A stretch of DNA of 14,095 bases from Candidatus Omnitrophota bacterium (GTDB taxonomy: Bacteria; Omnitrophota; Gorgyraeia; Gygaellales; Profunditerraquicolaceae): assembly GCA_026387555.1 (NCBI GenBank), contig JAPLLM010000045.1, positions 1 to 14,095 on the forward strand, in the 5' to 3' direction. Under the pieces are notes generated by a model. That model did not search any database and was not told where the DNA came from. It saw only the letters and a list, made by a program, of their open reading frames with translations. Numbering within the stretch: the first letter of the stretch is position 1; each line of letters begins with the position of its first letter. A program made the position numbers and the translations under genes. Shown one piece after another: positions 1 to 6,633 of the stretch.

Positions 1-94
1 TGGTTAAAACAGCAATAATAATATTTAACCTCTTTTGGATAATCTTCAAGTAATCGTGAATATTGACTTCGCGTATTTCGGGATTAGGCAGCAT
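1..94 (-). CDS. Wzz-like chain-length determinant protein, N-terminal fragment (cut by window edge)
   Basis: An open frame begins at ATG 94-92 and runs off the left edge; 31 codons are visible. The peptide starts MLPNPEIREVNIHDYLKIIQ and continues with a basic turn (KR) into a hydrophobic stretch (IIIAVL). A short cytoplasmic segment with a DYLKII-type motif followed by the first membrane helix is typical of Wzz/polysaccharide co-polymerase (PCP) proteins, which set chain length in surface polysaccharide assembly. It starts 2 nt after the stop of the Wza-like gene, and a GGAG lies about 13 nt upstream, so the genes are probably co-transcribed. Whether a C-terminal tyrosine-kinase domain (PCP-2a) follows cannot be seen. 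The identification rests on a short N-terminus plus context. Confidence 0.6.
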   Translation of the reverse strand, partial: MLPNPEIREVNIHDYLKIIQKRLNIIIAVLT

Positions 95-96
95 AG

Positions 97-921
97 TTAG
101 AAAAACGACTCCGGCACTACTACAGTATCATCTTTTTTTAAGCGGATATCTTTAGTCCTGTCTCCACCTTTTAATATTGAATCTAACGGTATATCATAGA
201 CTTTCTTTTTACCGGCCTCCATGCGTATAACCTTAGTCCCGTTAGGTGCGGATAAATCCGTAACTCCTCCGGCCAAAGCAATCGCTTCAACTAAAGTCAA
301 ATTCTGCTTTAAAGGGTATCTTCCTGGATTCTTTACCTGCCCAAGAACAGATACAGTCCCGATCTCATCGACTATTATCTCGTCTCCCGATAAAAGTATG
401 GTGTCTTTATTCGGATCATTGACTACCTGATAGGAATTTATTTCTACAGTGATATGTTCATCTCCCTTAACGCGGTTTAAATGGATGTGCTCCGCATCGC
501 CTTTTTCAGTGACCCCCCCGGCTAAGGAAAGCGCCTCCATCGCGGTCATTCCTGACTTTATCTCGTACGCGCCCGGCTTCTGCACAAATCCTGAGACAAA
601 GACCTTGCCATGCTCTCTTATAAAAACGCTAACCTGTGGATTTACTAAATAATCTGTAGCTAATAAATCGGTGATCTTACCCTCCAGCTCTTTCGCGGTA
701 AGGCCCGAAACGGATAAATTACCTAACAGAGGAAGAGAGATTAATCCGTCAGGAGATACGCGCACCGTCTTACTTAAATCAGGCTCCTCATATACGCTAA
801 TCTCAAGAAGATCGTTTACGCCAAGCCGGTACTCGCTCCCCCTCTTCTCTGTATCCTGGGCGCAAATTACGCAAACCGGAAGCATCAACATAATCAGCGT
901 AAGAATAATAGCTTTCTTCAT
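97..921 (-). CDS. Wza-like polysaccharide export protein with two SLBB domains
   Basis: This 274-residue exported protein probably forms the periplasmic/outer-membrane part of an exopolysaccharide translocon. An N-terminal signal peptide (KK plus a hydrophobic core to about residue 21) is followed by a polysaccharide-export domain at about 30-104 (YRLGVNDLLEISVYEEPDLS, then the typical V.PDG.ISLPLLG and a V.V.I strand). Two SLBB domains follow at about 105-185 and 188-270; each has the G.V..PG.Y..K...T..EA..LAGGVT signature (around 111-138 and 194-221). Cysteines at 17 and 20 do not form a canonical lipobox, so lipidation as in E. coli Wza is uncertain. The ATG lies 1 nt after the stop of the upstream PilZ/barrel gene with no clear Shine-Dalgarno, which suggests translational coupling. 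The downstream gene is Wzz-like. Confidence 0.92.
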   Translation of the reverse strand: MKKAIILTLIMLMLPVCVICAQDTEKRGSEYRLGVNDLLEISVYEEPDLSKTVRVSPDGLISLPLLGNLSVSGLTAKELEGKITDLLATDYLVNPQVSVFIREHGKVFVSGFVQKPGAYEIKSGMTAMEALSLAGGVTEKGDAEHIHLNRVKGDEHITVEINSYQVVNDPNKDTILLSGDEIIVDEIGTVSVLGQVKNPGRYPLKQNLTLVEAIALAGGVTDLSAPNGTKVIRMEAGKKKVYDIPLDSILKGGDRTKDIRLKKDDTVVVPESFF

Positions 922-922
922 C

Positions 923-2575
923 TTAAAAGATTATCTCTGTTTTTAAACTTCCTATGTTATTCGTGAAACCTCCGCCGCTGGTAGAAGAGTCCTTCTCCGT
1001 GAAACTATATTGCAAATACATATTAAACCATTTCCGGAAATCACACCTTAATCCGGTTGTTATGCCGAAAGTACGATCTTTCGCTCCCGAAAGATAATTA
1101 TTCCGGTCAAAATTAGGACCGAAATTAAACCGTAGCTTCTTATCCGCGCCGAAATAATGCCGAAAATTGAAATTGACCGTGAACCCGTTGGAATACTGCT
1201 GATTGCGGTAATCGCTGTCTTTACCTCCGGTCACAACATCAAGCAAGTATGAATTTACCGGCGACTGTTTATATTCCAAATTAATATTAGTGACGAACGA
1301 AGTTCTGTCGTTGATTGCCTGATAATCTCTTTTCTGATACCCAAACTTTATTAAACCCGAGATCTTCTTGGTAATGCGCTCCTTGGCCCCCACCCAGATC
1401 TTTCCATACCAGCAGTTACTGCCGCTGTTCGCGGACTTATAATAATCATGCCTGCCGTAATCAACCTCCATCAAGAACCTGGTCTTAGGCATCTCCATCG
1501 GGATGACAAAACCGGTCAAGCTTACGTATTCATCCAGGTAGGTATTTGCTGATTTAAACTGGCTCCCTTCGTAGTCTTTAACATTCCTGAAGTAACTCAA
1601 ATCAAAACCCAGATGGTTAAAAATAGTTTCATAAGTTATATCCGCGTCAAAAGTCTTATAATCCATGAGCCCCGCAGCGCCCGTAGAGATTGTCGACGAC
1701 GGCCCGGTATTCTGCTTAAACGCATAGTCGATAAATAACTTCTGATCGTTTTCGCCGATCTGGGCGGAAAGTTTTGCGTAGGGGTTATTGCGTTTTTGGT
1801 CAGTAACCGAATACCTTATTAAGTCTGCCCCCAGGTCCAAAAAAAGGTGCGGCTTTGTAGTAGAAAAATAAGGCGGCTTCCCGGGTCCAAGCATAAATTT
1901 AATGCTTGGTGTAAGCGTGCTTATCATATCATAGTTCGGCTTCTGTGAAACTTGGTAGATGTTATCGTTATAAGCAATAGTGTAATTAACAAAAGAATGC
2001 GCGGAGGCTTTAACAGTATCCCAAATCCCCGGACTGCTCTTTTTCAGCGACGAATTCTCCGCTTTCTGAAGCGCTTCTTCCTGCTGAAGGGTACGGGCCA
2101 TCTCCGCATCTCTTAGCGCAGCATAAACTACGCTCTGCCTTGCGGCCATAGCCGGTCGCATAACCTCGGCAAGACTAAAAGTCGTTTTAGCCAAGAACAA
2201 CACCAAAACAGCCAAAACTATCTTCTTGATCGCCTCAACGCGCGCGGAAATCTTCTGTTTATCCGAATCATTAATGTCTATAAACTGCAATCCTGACTCG
2301 TAAATTCCGGATTTCTTTAATTTTCTGGTCCAGACTACCTTAGCAAGGCAGATTAGAGGTTGCGATAATTGCGGGAAATTGATGGTTAACTGGATTATGC
2401 TGGAAACCGACAGATTTTGTGATGAACGCAGGCGCGCGCCTCCGGCGCTAATATCGGAGACAGAAGCCATACCCGGCTTATCCGACTTTATCGGCGCGCT
2501 AAGGTTATATTTGGCAAGATGATACGCAAAAAGACGTGGATGTTTTCTTTGTTCCGGGATATCCTTCTTAGCCAT
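923..2575 (-). CDS. PilZ domain fused to an outer-membrane beta-barrel (exopolysaccharide locus)
   Basis: This 550-residue protein combines parts that normally sit in different compartments. Residues about 8-115 are a PilZ domain with both c-di-GMP motifs: RKHPR (R10, R14) and DISAGG (D41, S43, G46), plus the closing GIYESGLQF strand at 90-98. Residues about 117-137 read like a signal peptide: two lysines, a hydrophobic run of about 12 residues, then TTFSLA before EV. A polar, partly helical linker (about 138-190) follows. The rest (about 190-550) is rich in alternating aromatic/polar strands and ends in phenylalanine (LKTEIIF), the usual C-terminal signal of outer-membrane barrels; it resembles barrel proteins of exopolysaccharide operons (EpsL-like). 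No in-frame ATG lies just before the signal-like segment, so one polypeptide is expected. It heads the operon with wza- and wzz-like genes and has its own promoter-like sequence. The domain calls are strong; how the protein is processed is unknown. Confidence 0.85.
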   Translation of the reverse strand: MAKKDIPEQRKHPRLFAYHLAKYNLSAPIKSDKPGMASVSDISAGGARLRSSQNLSVSSIIQLTINFPQLSQPLICLAKVVWTRKLKKSGIYESGLQFIDINDSDKQKISARVEAIKKIVLAVLVLFLAKTTFSLAEVMRPAMAARQSVVYAALRDAEMARTLQQEEALQKAENSSLKKSSPGIWDTVKASAHSFVNYTIAYNDNIYQVSQKPNYDMISTLTPSIKFMLGPGKPPYFSTTKPHLFLDLGADLIRYSVTDQKRNNPYAKLSAQIGENDQKLFIDYAFKQNTGPSSTISTGAAGLMDYKTFDADITYETIFNHLGFDLSYFRNVKDYEGSQFKSANTYLDEYVSLTGFVIPMEMPKTRFLMEVDYGRHDYYKSANSGSNCWYGKIWVGAKERITKKISGLIKFGYQKRDYQAINDRTSFVTNINLEYKQSPVNSYLLDVVTGGKDSDYRNQQYSNGFTVNFNFRHYFGADKKLRFNFGPNFDRNNYLSGAKDRTFGITTGLRCDFRKWFNMYLQYSFTEKDSSTSGGGFTNNIGSLKTEIIF

Positions 2576-2584
2576 AGTTGATTT

Positions 2585-2613
2585 AAATTATCATACCTCG
2601 CGGATATTGTCAA
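2585..2613 (-). promoter_or_regulatory. Candidate sigma70 promoter of the polysaccharide export operon
   Basis: On the minus strand a perfect TTGACA (2613-2608) is followed 17 nt later by TAATTT (2590-2585), or 15 nt later by the better hexamer GATAAT (2592-2587). The ATG is at 2575, only 9-11 nt after the -10 box, so the predicted RNA start leaves a leader of a few nucleotides, with no Shine-Dalgarno in it. This short gap (2576-2653) also separates the operon from cbiO. Confidence 0.5.
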
Positions 2614-2653
2614 TAAAAAAATGATATAACTCTTTGGCTTGCTTAAAGAAAGG

Positions 2654-3457
2654 CTAGGTCGGTGAATGTTGATGCGGATGCTTGTGCCAGGAGCCATCAT
2701 GCCTGTGTTTGTGAATATGCACGAGGTTGTTTTGTTTTAATAAATCCTGATTAGCGAGAATTTCTTGACAAGAGCCGTCTGCAGTAATGGTTCTTTCCTT
2801 ATTCAGAATACGTAAACCTTCGGCAAGTTCAGGAACCATATGTAAATCGTGGGTTGCCGTGATTACGGTCTTTCCTTGAGCGTGAAAATCATCGATTAAA
2901 TCCAATAGTTGGCGGCAGGTAGCCGGATCAAGCCCGGCTGTGGGCTCATCTAATAATAAAACTTCCGGTTCAATGATAAGAACTGAAGCGATGCTTACTT
3001 TCTTCTTTTCCCCCACGCTTAATTGATGCGGCTGGCGGTTGATAAAATCCCGGATATTCAAGATTTCGATTAATCTATCCATCCGCTTTTTTATTTCATT
3101 TTGCGTAACACCCAATTGCAGCGGGCCAAAAACAATATCCTCTTTTACCGTCGGGCAGAAGAGCTGCACATCGGGGCTTTGAAATACCAAGCCCACTCTC
3201 CTTCTGAACTCCCGGGAGAATTTTTCATCGTTAAAGGCATTTTCATTTAAATCCCGGCCGAAAAATCTAATCCGTCCTGTATCCGGAAAAACCAAAGCAT
3301 CAAGAATATGCAGAAGCGTCGATTTGCCAGTACCGTTTGCGCCCAACAAGGCAACCTTTTCCCCGGATTCTATCTTAAGGTTAATATTAACCAGAGCGGG
3401 AAACTTGTTCAGATAAGAATAGCTTAGATTTTCTAATTCAAAGATAGTTTTACTCAT
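2654..3457 (-). CDS. cbiO: Cobalt/nickel ECF transporter ATPase CbiO with a histidine-rich tail
   Basis: This is the ATP-hydrolysing subunit of an energy-coupling-factor importer, 267 residues long. All ABC ATPase motifs are visible: Walker A GANGTGKST (39-47), Q-loop Q93 in VFQSPDVQLF (the QSPDxQ form typical of ECF ATPases), signature LSVGEKKK (146-153), Walker B VLLLDEPTAGLDP (about 166-178) and switch histidine H203 (ATHDLH). The last 21 residues hold eight histidines in two HxHxHxH runs (247-253 and 258-264), a likely metal-binding appendix. Its start overlaps the cbiQ stop by 8 nt. The neighbours CbiQ, the PDGLE-type subunit and CbiM make the Co/Ni assignment firm; cobalt versus nickel cannot be decided from sequence. 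Confidence 0.95.
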   Translation of the reverse strand: MSKTIFELENLSYSYLNKFPALVNINLKIESGEKVALLGANGTGKSTLLHILDALVFPDTGRIRFFGRDLNENAFNDEKFSREFRRRVGLVFQSPDVQLFCPTVKEDIVFGPLQLGVTQNEIKKRMDRLIEILNIRDFINRQPHQLSVGEKKKVSIASVLIIEPEVLLLDEPTAGLDPATCRQLLDLIDDFHAQGKTVITATHDLHMVPELAEGLRILNKERTITADGSCQEILANQDLLKQNNLVHIHKHRHDGSWHKHPHQHSPT

Positions 3458-4142
3458 CTAAAACCTTGGGTTCTCCGGTGTATCCGCGCGAAAGCATGGC
3501 GTCGTAAATGTCCTTGTTCAACTGCAATGACTTCTGCCAGAGAGATGCTATTTTCCAAGTAGCAATATGCTGGCCGTGCTTATAATGGATTGCCCCGCCC
3601 ACGCGGCTCTTAATGGCAAGGTAAGTATTTTCAATTATTTCGGCGAATAAAAATATATAGCGATAGCACATCCCTAAGGTCATTACAAACATCTGGGGAA
3701 TCCCAAAACTTCTCATGGTCTTTAACAGGAGTGTATGCGGCGTGGTTAATCCTAGCAGGACAGCAAAGGATAACGAAGTCAACACCCTGACCACGAATAA
3801 AACCCCTTCTTGTATCCTACCGGTAAAAAATAGAGGTAAAGCAATGATCAGGGCAAAAATCGGCATAAATACCCAAGTACGTTTCAAGAAAAATATGAGG
3901 CTGATCCGCGATAGGGCTGCCAGCAATAAACAAAACAAATATAAAACCAACAACAAAGGAGTTGTTTTAATAAAAATCGAGGCGAGGATTAACGAGAGGA
4001 TTAGCGCGGCTTTTATCCGCGGCTCGATTTTCTGCAATAATCCTGGCTTAAAAGCAAACTCCTCGGCGAAAATGGCCTCTTTGAAAAAACTCACCATCCC
4101 TAAAAGAGAACGCTGGATATAGTTATGACTTTTAAATTTCAA
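3450..4142 (-). CDS. cbiQ: Cobalt/nickel ECF transporter membrane subunit CbiQ
   Basis: This 230-residue T component (EcfT family) couples CbiO to the CbiM substrate-binding unit. The protein has several hydrophobic helices between about residues 45 and 175. It ends with the family's cytoplasmic region, including AMLSRGYTGE (about 215-224), which matches the Arg-containing coupling motif that docks onto the ATPase. The start used is TTG at 4142-4140, 1 nt after the preceding stop. A Shine-Dalgarno-like AGAGGA lies about 5 nt upstream and supports it; Met16 is a less likely alternative. The gene overlaps cbiO by 8 nt. The length is a little shorter than many CbiQ proteins, but nothing conserved is obviously missing. 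Confidence 0.9.
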   Translation of the reverse strand: MKFKSHNYIQRSLLGMVSFFKEAIFAEEFAFKPGLLQKIEPRIKAALILSLILASIFIKTTPLLLVLYLFCLLLAALSRISLIFFLKRTWVFMPIFALIIALPLFFTGRIQEGVLFVVRVLTSLSFAVLLGLTTPHTLLLKTMRSFGIPQMFVMTLGMCYRYIFLFAEIIENTYLAIKSRVGGAIHYKHGQHIATWKIASLWQKSLQLNKDIYDAMLSRGYTGEPKVLDE

Positions 4143-4143
4143 T

Positions 4144-4479
4144 TCAATCCTCTTTTTTAGTAAGCTTCCTGCCCATAAACCAGACTACGGCTGCAGTCAA
4201 AGCTATTCCCACAATAGCCGATATTATATAAGTAAAGCTTGTATGCGCCAAGCCTTTTTCCTCCCAGCCCTGAAAAGTATAACCCGGCAGGGGTGCTTTC
4301 CAAAGTTCAGATAACTTCGCCAAGCCCGAAGGAATATAACCTACCAACGACCTTATCTCATCCATACCCCACTCTCCCCATGCGGCGCCTGCTTTAAAAT
4401 GCTCAGGGAGTAATAAACCTAAAGGAGAAAGAATAATCAATAACATAATACCTATCCATAATTTAGTAGACGTCTTCAT
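4144..4479 (-). CDS. PDGLE-type small membrane subunit of the Co/Ni transporter (CbiN-like role)
   Basis: This 111-residue protein has two membrane helices (about 8-24 and 83-103) around an extracytoplasmic segment. After the first helix it reads SPLGLLLPEHF, then AAWGEWG (32-38), and it closes with a YIISAIVGI helix. This pattern recalls the PDGLE-domain proteins that replace or accompany CbiN in many cobalt and nickel CbiMNQO-like systems. They are thought to help metal loading or CbiM function. Classical CbiN is similar in topology but differs in sequence, so I leave out the symbol. It overlaps the cbiM stop by 4 nt (ATGA) and is followed 1 nt later by cbiQ, exactly where the small subunit gene normally sits. 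Confidence 0.8.
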   Translation of the reverse strand: MKTSTKLWIGIMLLIILSPLGLLLPEHFKAGAAWGEWGMDEIRSLVGYIPSGLAKLSELWKAPLPGYTFQGWEEKGLAHTSFTYIISAIVGIALTAAVVWFMGRKLTKKED

Positions 4480-5141
4480 ATTAATCCTCCCTCTTGTCTT
4501 TGCAAGAATTTAACAACTAGCGCGGTAACAATTGCTTCCACCCAACCAAAGATTAAAATATGTTCTCCGGCCATCGCCGGAACAGCGACATTTAAACCAT
4601 AAGGGCAATACAATGCTTGACCCGCGGCATTATGATGCAATAACGGCTGTAGGCCGAATTCAATTCCGGTAAATAATGCTGCGATATTTATCCCTATATA
4701 AGCGGCTATTCCCGCAGCAATTACGCGCCTTTTCGAACCGGGAGCGGATTTCAAACTGATTAATTTATAAATGTAGTATCCGGCAAAGACCTCGACAAAA
4801 GCCATGTTAAAACAATTTGCTCCGATTGCGGTAATCCCTCCGTCGCCGAATAATAACGCCTGAATTACTAACGCTACTGTCACAGCAATACAGGCTGCCC
4901 ATGGCCCTAAAAGAATAGCCACTAAAACCGCTCCCGTAGCATGCCCCGTCGAACCTCCGGGAATAGGCACATTAAACATCATAATCACAAAACTGAATGC
5001 CGCGCCTATGGCAAGCATCGGCACTTGTTTTGCTTTAAGAGTCTTTTTGACAATGCGCGAAGCTATCGCCCATACCGGAAGCATCACCGCGTAGAAAAAA
5101 CCGCAGGTCGTCGGACCCAGATATCCGTCGGGAATATGCAT
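4476..5141 (-). CDS. cbiM: Cobalt/nickel ECF transporter substrate-binding subunit CbiM
   Basis: CbiM is the membrane-embedded S component that binds Co(II) or Ni(II). The 221-residue protein starts with the invariant MHIPDGYLGP; in this family the N-terminal amine and His2 coordinate the metal, which fixes the start codon at 5141. Other family hallmarks are PIPGGSTGHATGA (59-71, His67) and QALLFGDGGITAIGAN (94-109), with about six or seven helices. The gene begins 5 nt after the doxX stop with no evident Shine-Dalgarno, so coupled translation is likely. I see no cobalamin riboswitch: the gene lies inside a longer operon, and the only upstream gap is the 42-bp one before menA. Confidence 0.95.
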   Translation of the reverse strand: MHIPDGYLGPTTCGFFYAVMLPVWAIASRIVKKTLKAKQVPMLAIGAAFSFVIMMFNVPIPGGSTGHATGAVLVAILLGPWAACIAVTVALVIQALLFGDGGITAIGANCFNMAFVEVFAGYYIYKLISLKSAPGSKRRVIAAGIAAYIGINIAALFTGIEFGLQPLLHHNAAGQALYCPYGLNVAVPAMAGEHILIFGWVEAIVTALVVKFLQRQEGGLI

Positions 5142-5146
5142 AAGAT

Positions 5147-5542
5147 TTAAATTTTGGGGGTAATGCCGTATTTTCCGCTGCCCAAAATCATGAGCGCAAT
5201 GAGCGCGCAGATGACAATAAAATTATACTCGTATCCGCCGTTCATCAGAAAGAACCCCTTGGATAAATGCACCTTTATGAGCGCAACTAACATAAATATA
5301 ATCAAAGCAAAAGCAGCCCCGCGTGTAAACAATCCTAGGATTAGAAATAATCCGCCGATTAAAGTGGTATACCCCGCCAGATACGCCCAGAATAACGCAG
5401 GAGCAAACCCTAAGCCGGTTAACATCTGTGAAAATCCTTTTGGCCCCGGTCCGCCGAACTTATTTAAAGCTAACTGCAATCCGTGGGCGAAGAACATTAC
5501 GCCCAAACCAAGCCTTAAAACCAAACTTGCTAAATCCGCCAT
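5147..5542 (-). CDS. DoxX family membrane protein
   Basis: This 131-residue integral membrane protein has four helices and the DoxX signature: an N-terminal LRLGLGVMFFAHGLQL with the conserved FxxHGxxK-like pattern, then GLGFAPALFWAYLAGYTTLIGG, and a GGYEYNFIV segment before the last helix. DoxX proteins are linked to quinone-coupled redox chemistry (DoxD/DoxA thiosulfate:quinone oxidoreductase) and to oxidative-stress membrane complexes, but most members lack a proven reaction. The ATG overlaps the end of the NDH-2-like gene by 13 nt, and a GGGGGTGAG stretch just upstream can serve as ribosome binding site. Placement between a NADH:quinone oxidoreductase-like gene and metal import suggests a respiratory or redox role; that is inference. 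Confidence 0.85.
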   Translation of the reverse strand: MADLASLVLRLGLGVMFFAHGLQLALNKFGGPGPKGFSQMLTGLGFAPALFWAYLAGYTTLIGGLFLILGLFTRGAAFALIIFMLVALIKVHLSKGFFLMNGGYEYNFIVICALIALMILGSGKYGITPKI

Positions 5543-6633
5543 TTCTCACCCCCTGTTAATAAGTCCTTGATTATCCCGAATCTATTCTTAAGCCCGTACG
5601 AACGATAGATACACATTACAAAATGCAGCATCGTCGGTAAAATTCCTTTTAAATTCAATCCGAATACTGTCCCGCAGGAATGATTATTCGCCATAGGGAT
5701 GATATAGCCCAGATCAACCGGCTTGAATTCTTTTAGGCCCTTACCCTTAATGCTGCGGATGATATTCTTTCCTGCTGCGCGGCCCTGAAATATAGCAAAC
5801 TGCACTGCCATCCTTAAATAATTCCTTTTATATTCAAAATAGGCTGCATCGCCTATGACAAAACAGCTTTCATTTAAACGCGAGTATTCGTCGACCTTAA
5901 TTCTGCCCTGCGGATTCTTTTCTGCTTGCAAATTCTGGATGAATGCCGGAGTCTTTACCCCTGCCGTCCAGATTAACAATGTCTTATCATAATCTATTTT
6001 CTCCACGGCGCTGTTAACCGAAACCTCAATGCCTAATCTTTTAAAATTATCTTTAACATAACCCTTCATCCACGCCGGAAGCGGTCCTAAAATATCCGCA
6101 GCGCGCTCAACTATGGTTATTCTCCCCGGCTTTTTCATCCTGTTCAAAGCCAGCCTCAAATTCGTAGCCACTTCCACTCCGGTATAGCCGCCTCCTCCTA
6201 TAATATAGTTATCAAAGGCGCAATTTTTCACAGTCTCCAGCAACTTTTCCACATCATTTACATCATCCAATTTATAAGCATTCCTCTTTCTATCCTCATT
6301 GCCATAGAAATTGGTTTCGCTGCCGCTGGCGATAATCAAGAAGTCATAGGTTAAAGTAGAAGTAAGGGTAGAGATGGATTTCTTCTGCAAATCAATCTCG
6401 CTTACTTCACCTTTGATAAAAGAGAAATGGAATTTAGCAGCAAGCGTTTTAATAGGATAGCTCAAATACTGCGGCCGGATGCCGCGGCCGATACAATCAG
6501 GCATAGTGGGAAGAAAATCAGATGTTTCTTTCTTATCAATAACCGTAACTTCTACATCCCCCCTGCGCTTAGAAAGAATTCGCGCCACTTCTAACCCGCC
6601 AAATCCCGCTCCGATTATTATTATCTTCTTCAT
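5530..6633 (-). CDS. Type II NADH dehydrogenase-like FAD/NAD(P)-binding oxidoreductase
   Basis: The protein likely transfers electrons from NAD(P)H to a membrane quinone without pumping protons. The 367 residues form a two-dinucleotide-binding-domain flavoprotein. The first Rossmann motif GAGFGG (8-13) has acidic D33 at the end of the second strand (FAD). A second motif GGGGYTG (146-152) has an acidic residue, E176, at VER (NAD(P)H). ATG-type segments include IIASGSETNF (100-109) and WTAGVKTP (222-229), and the C-terminal FAD motif is CFVIGDAAY (257-265). The VQFAIFQGRAAGKNI helix (277-291) is typical of NDH-2. It is somewhat shorter than the usual 400-430 residues, with a reduced C-terminal membrane-binding part. 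The start overlaps the menA stop by ATGA. A sulfide:quinone oxidoreductase is less likely because the usual cysteines are not apparent. Confidence 0.85.
   Translation of the reverse strand: MKKIIIIGAGFGGLEVARILSKRRGDVEVTVIDKKETSDFLPTMPDCIGRGIRPQYLSYPIKTLAAKFHFSFIKGEVSEIDLQKKSISTLTSTLTYDFLIIASGSETNFYGNEDRKRNAYKLDDVNDVEKLLETVKNCAFDNYIIGGGGYTGVEVATNLRLALNRMKKPGRITIVERAADILGPLPAWMKGYVKDNFKRLGIEVSVNSAVEKIDYDKTLLIWTAGVKTPAFIQNLQAEKNPQGRIKVDEYSRLNESCFVIGDAAYFEYKRNYLRMAVQFAIFQGRAAGKNIIRSIKGKGLKEFKPVDLGYIIPMANNHSCGTVFGLNLKGILPTMLHFVMCIYRSYGLKNRFGIIKDLLTGGEKWRI

Noticed and set aside
2614..2653. Possible terminator after cbiO: TCTTT/AAAGA stem followed by a run of seven T on the minus strand
   Set aside because: The stem is only five A/T-rich pairs with a 9-nt loop, and the T run begins about 9 nt after it. 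This does not look like a working intrinsic terminator.
3715..4122. Open frame of 135 codons on the plus strand opposite cbiQ
   Set aside because: It is a basic, low-complexity shadow of a clear transporter gene. The same holds for plus-strand frames opposite cbiM, doxX and the export protein, and for minus-strand frames opposite ispH and cstA.
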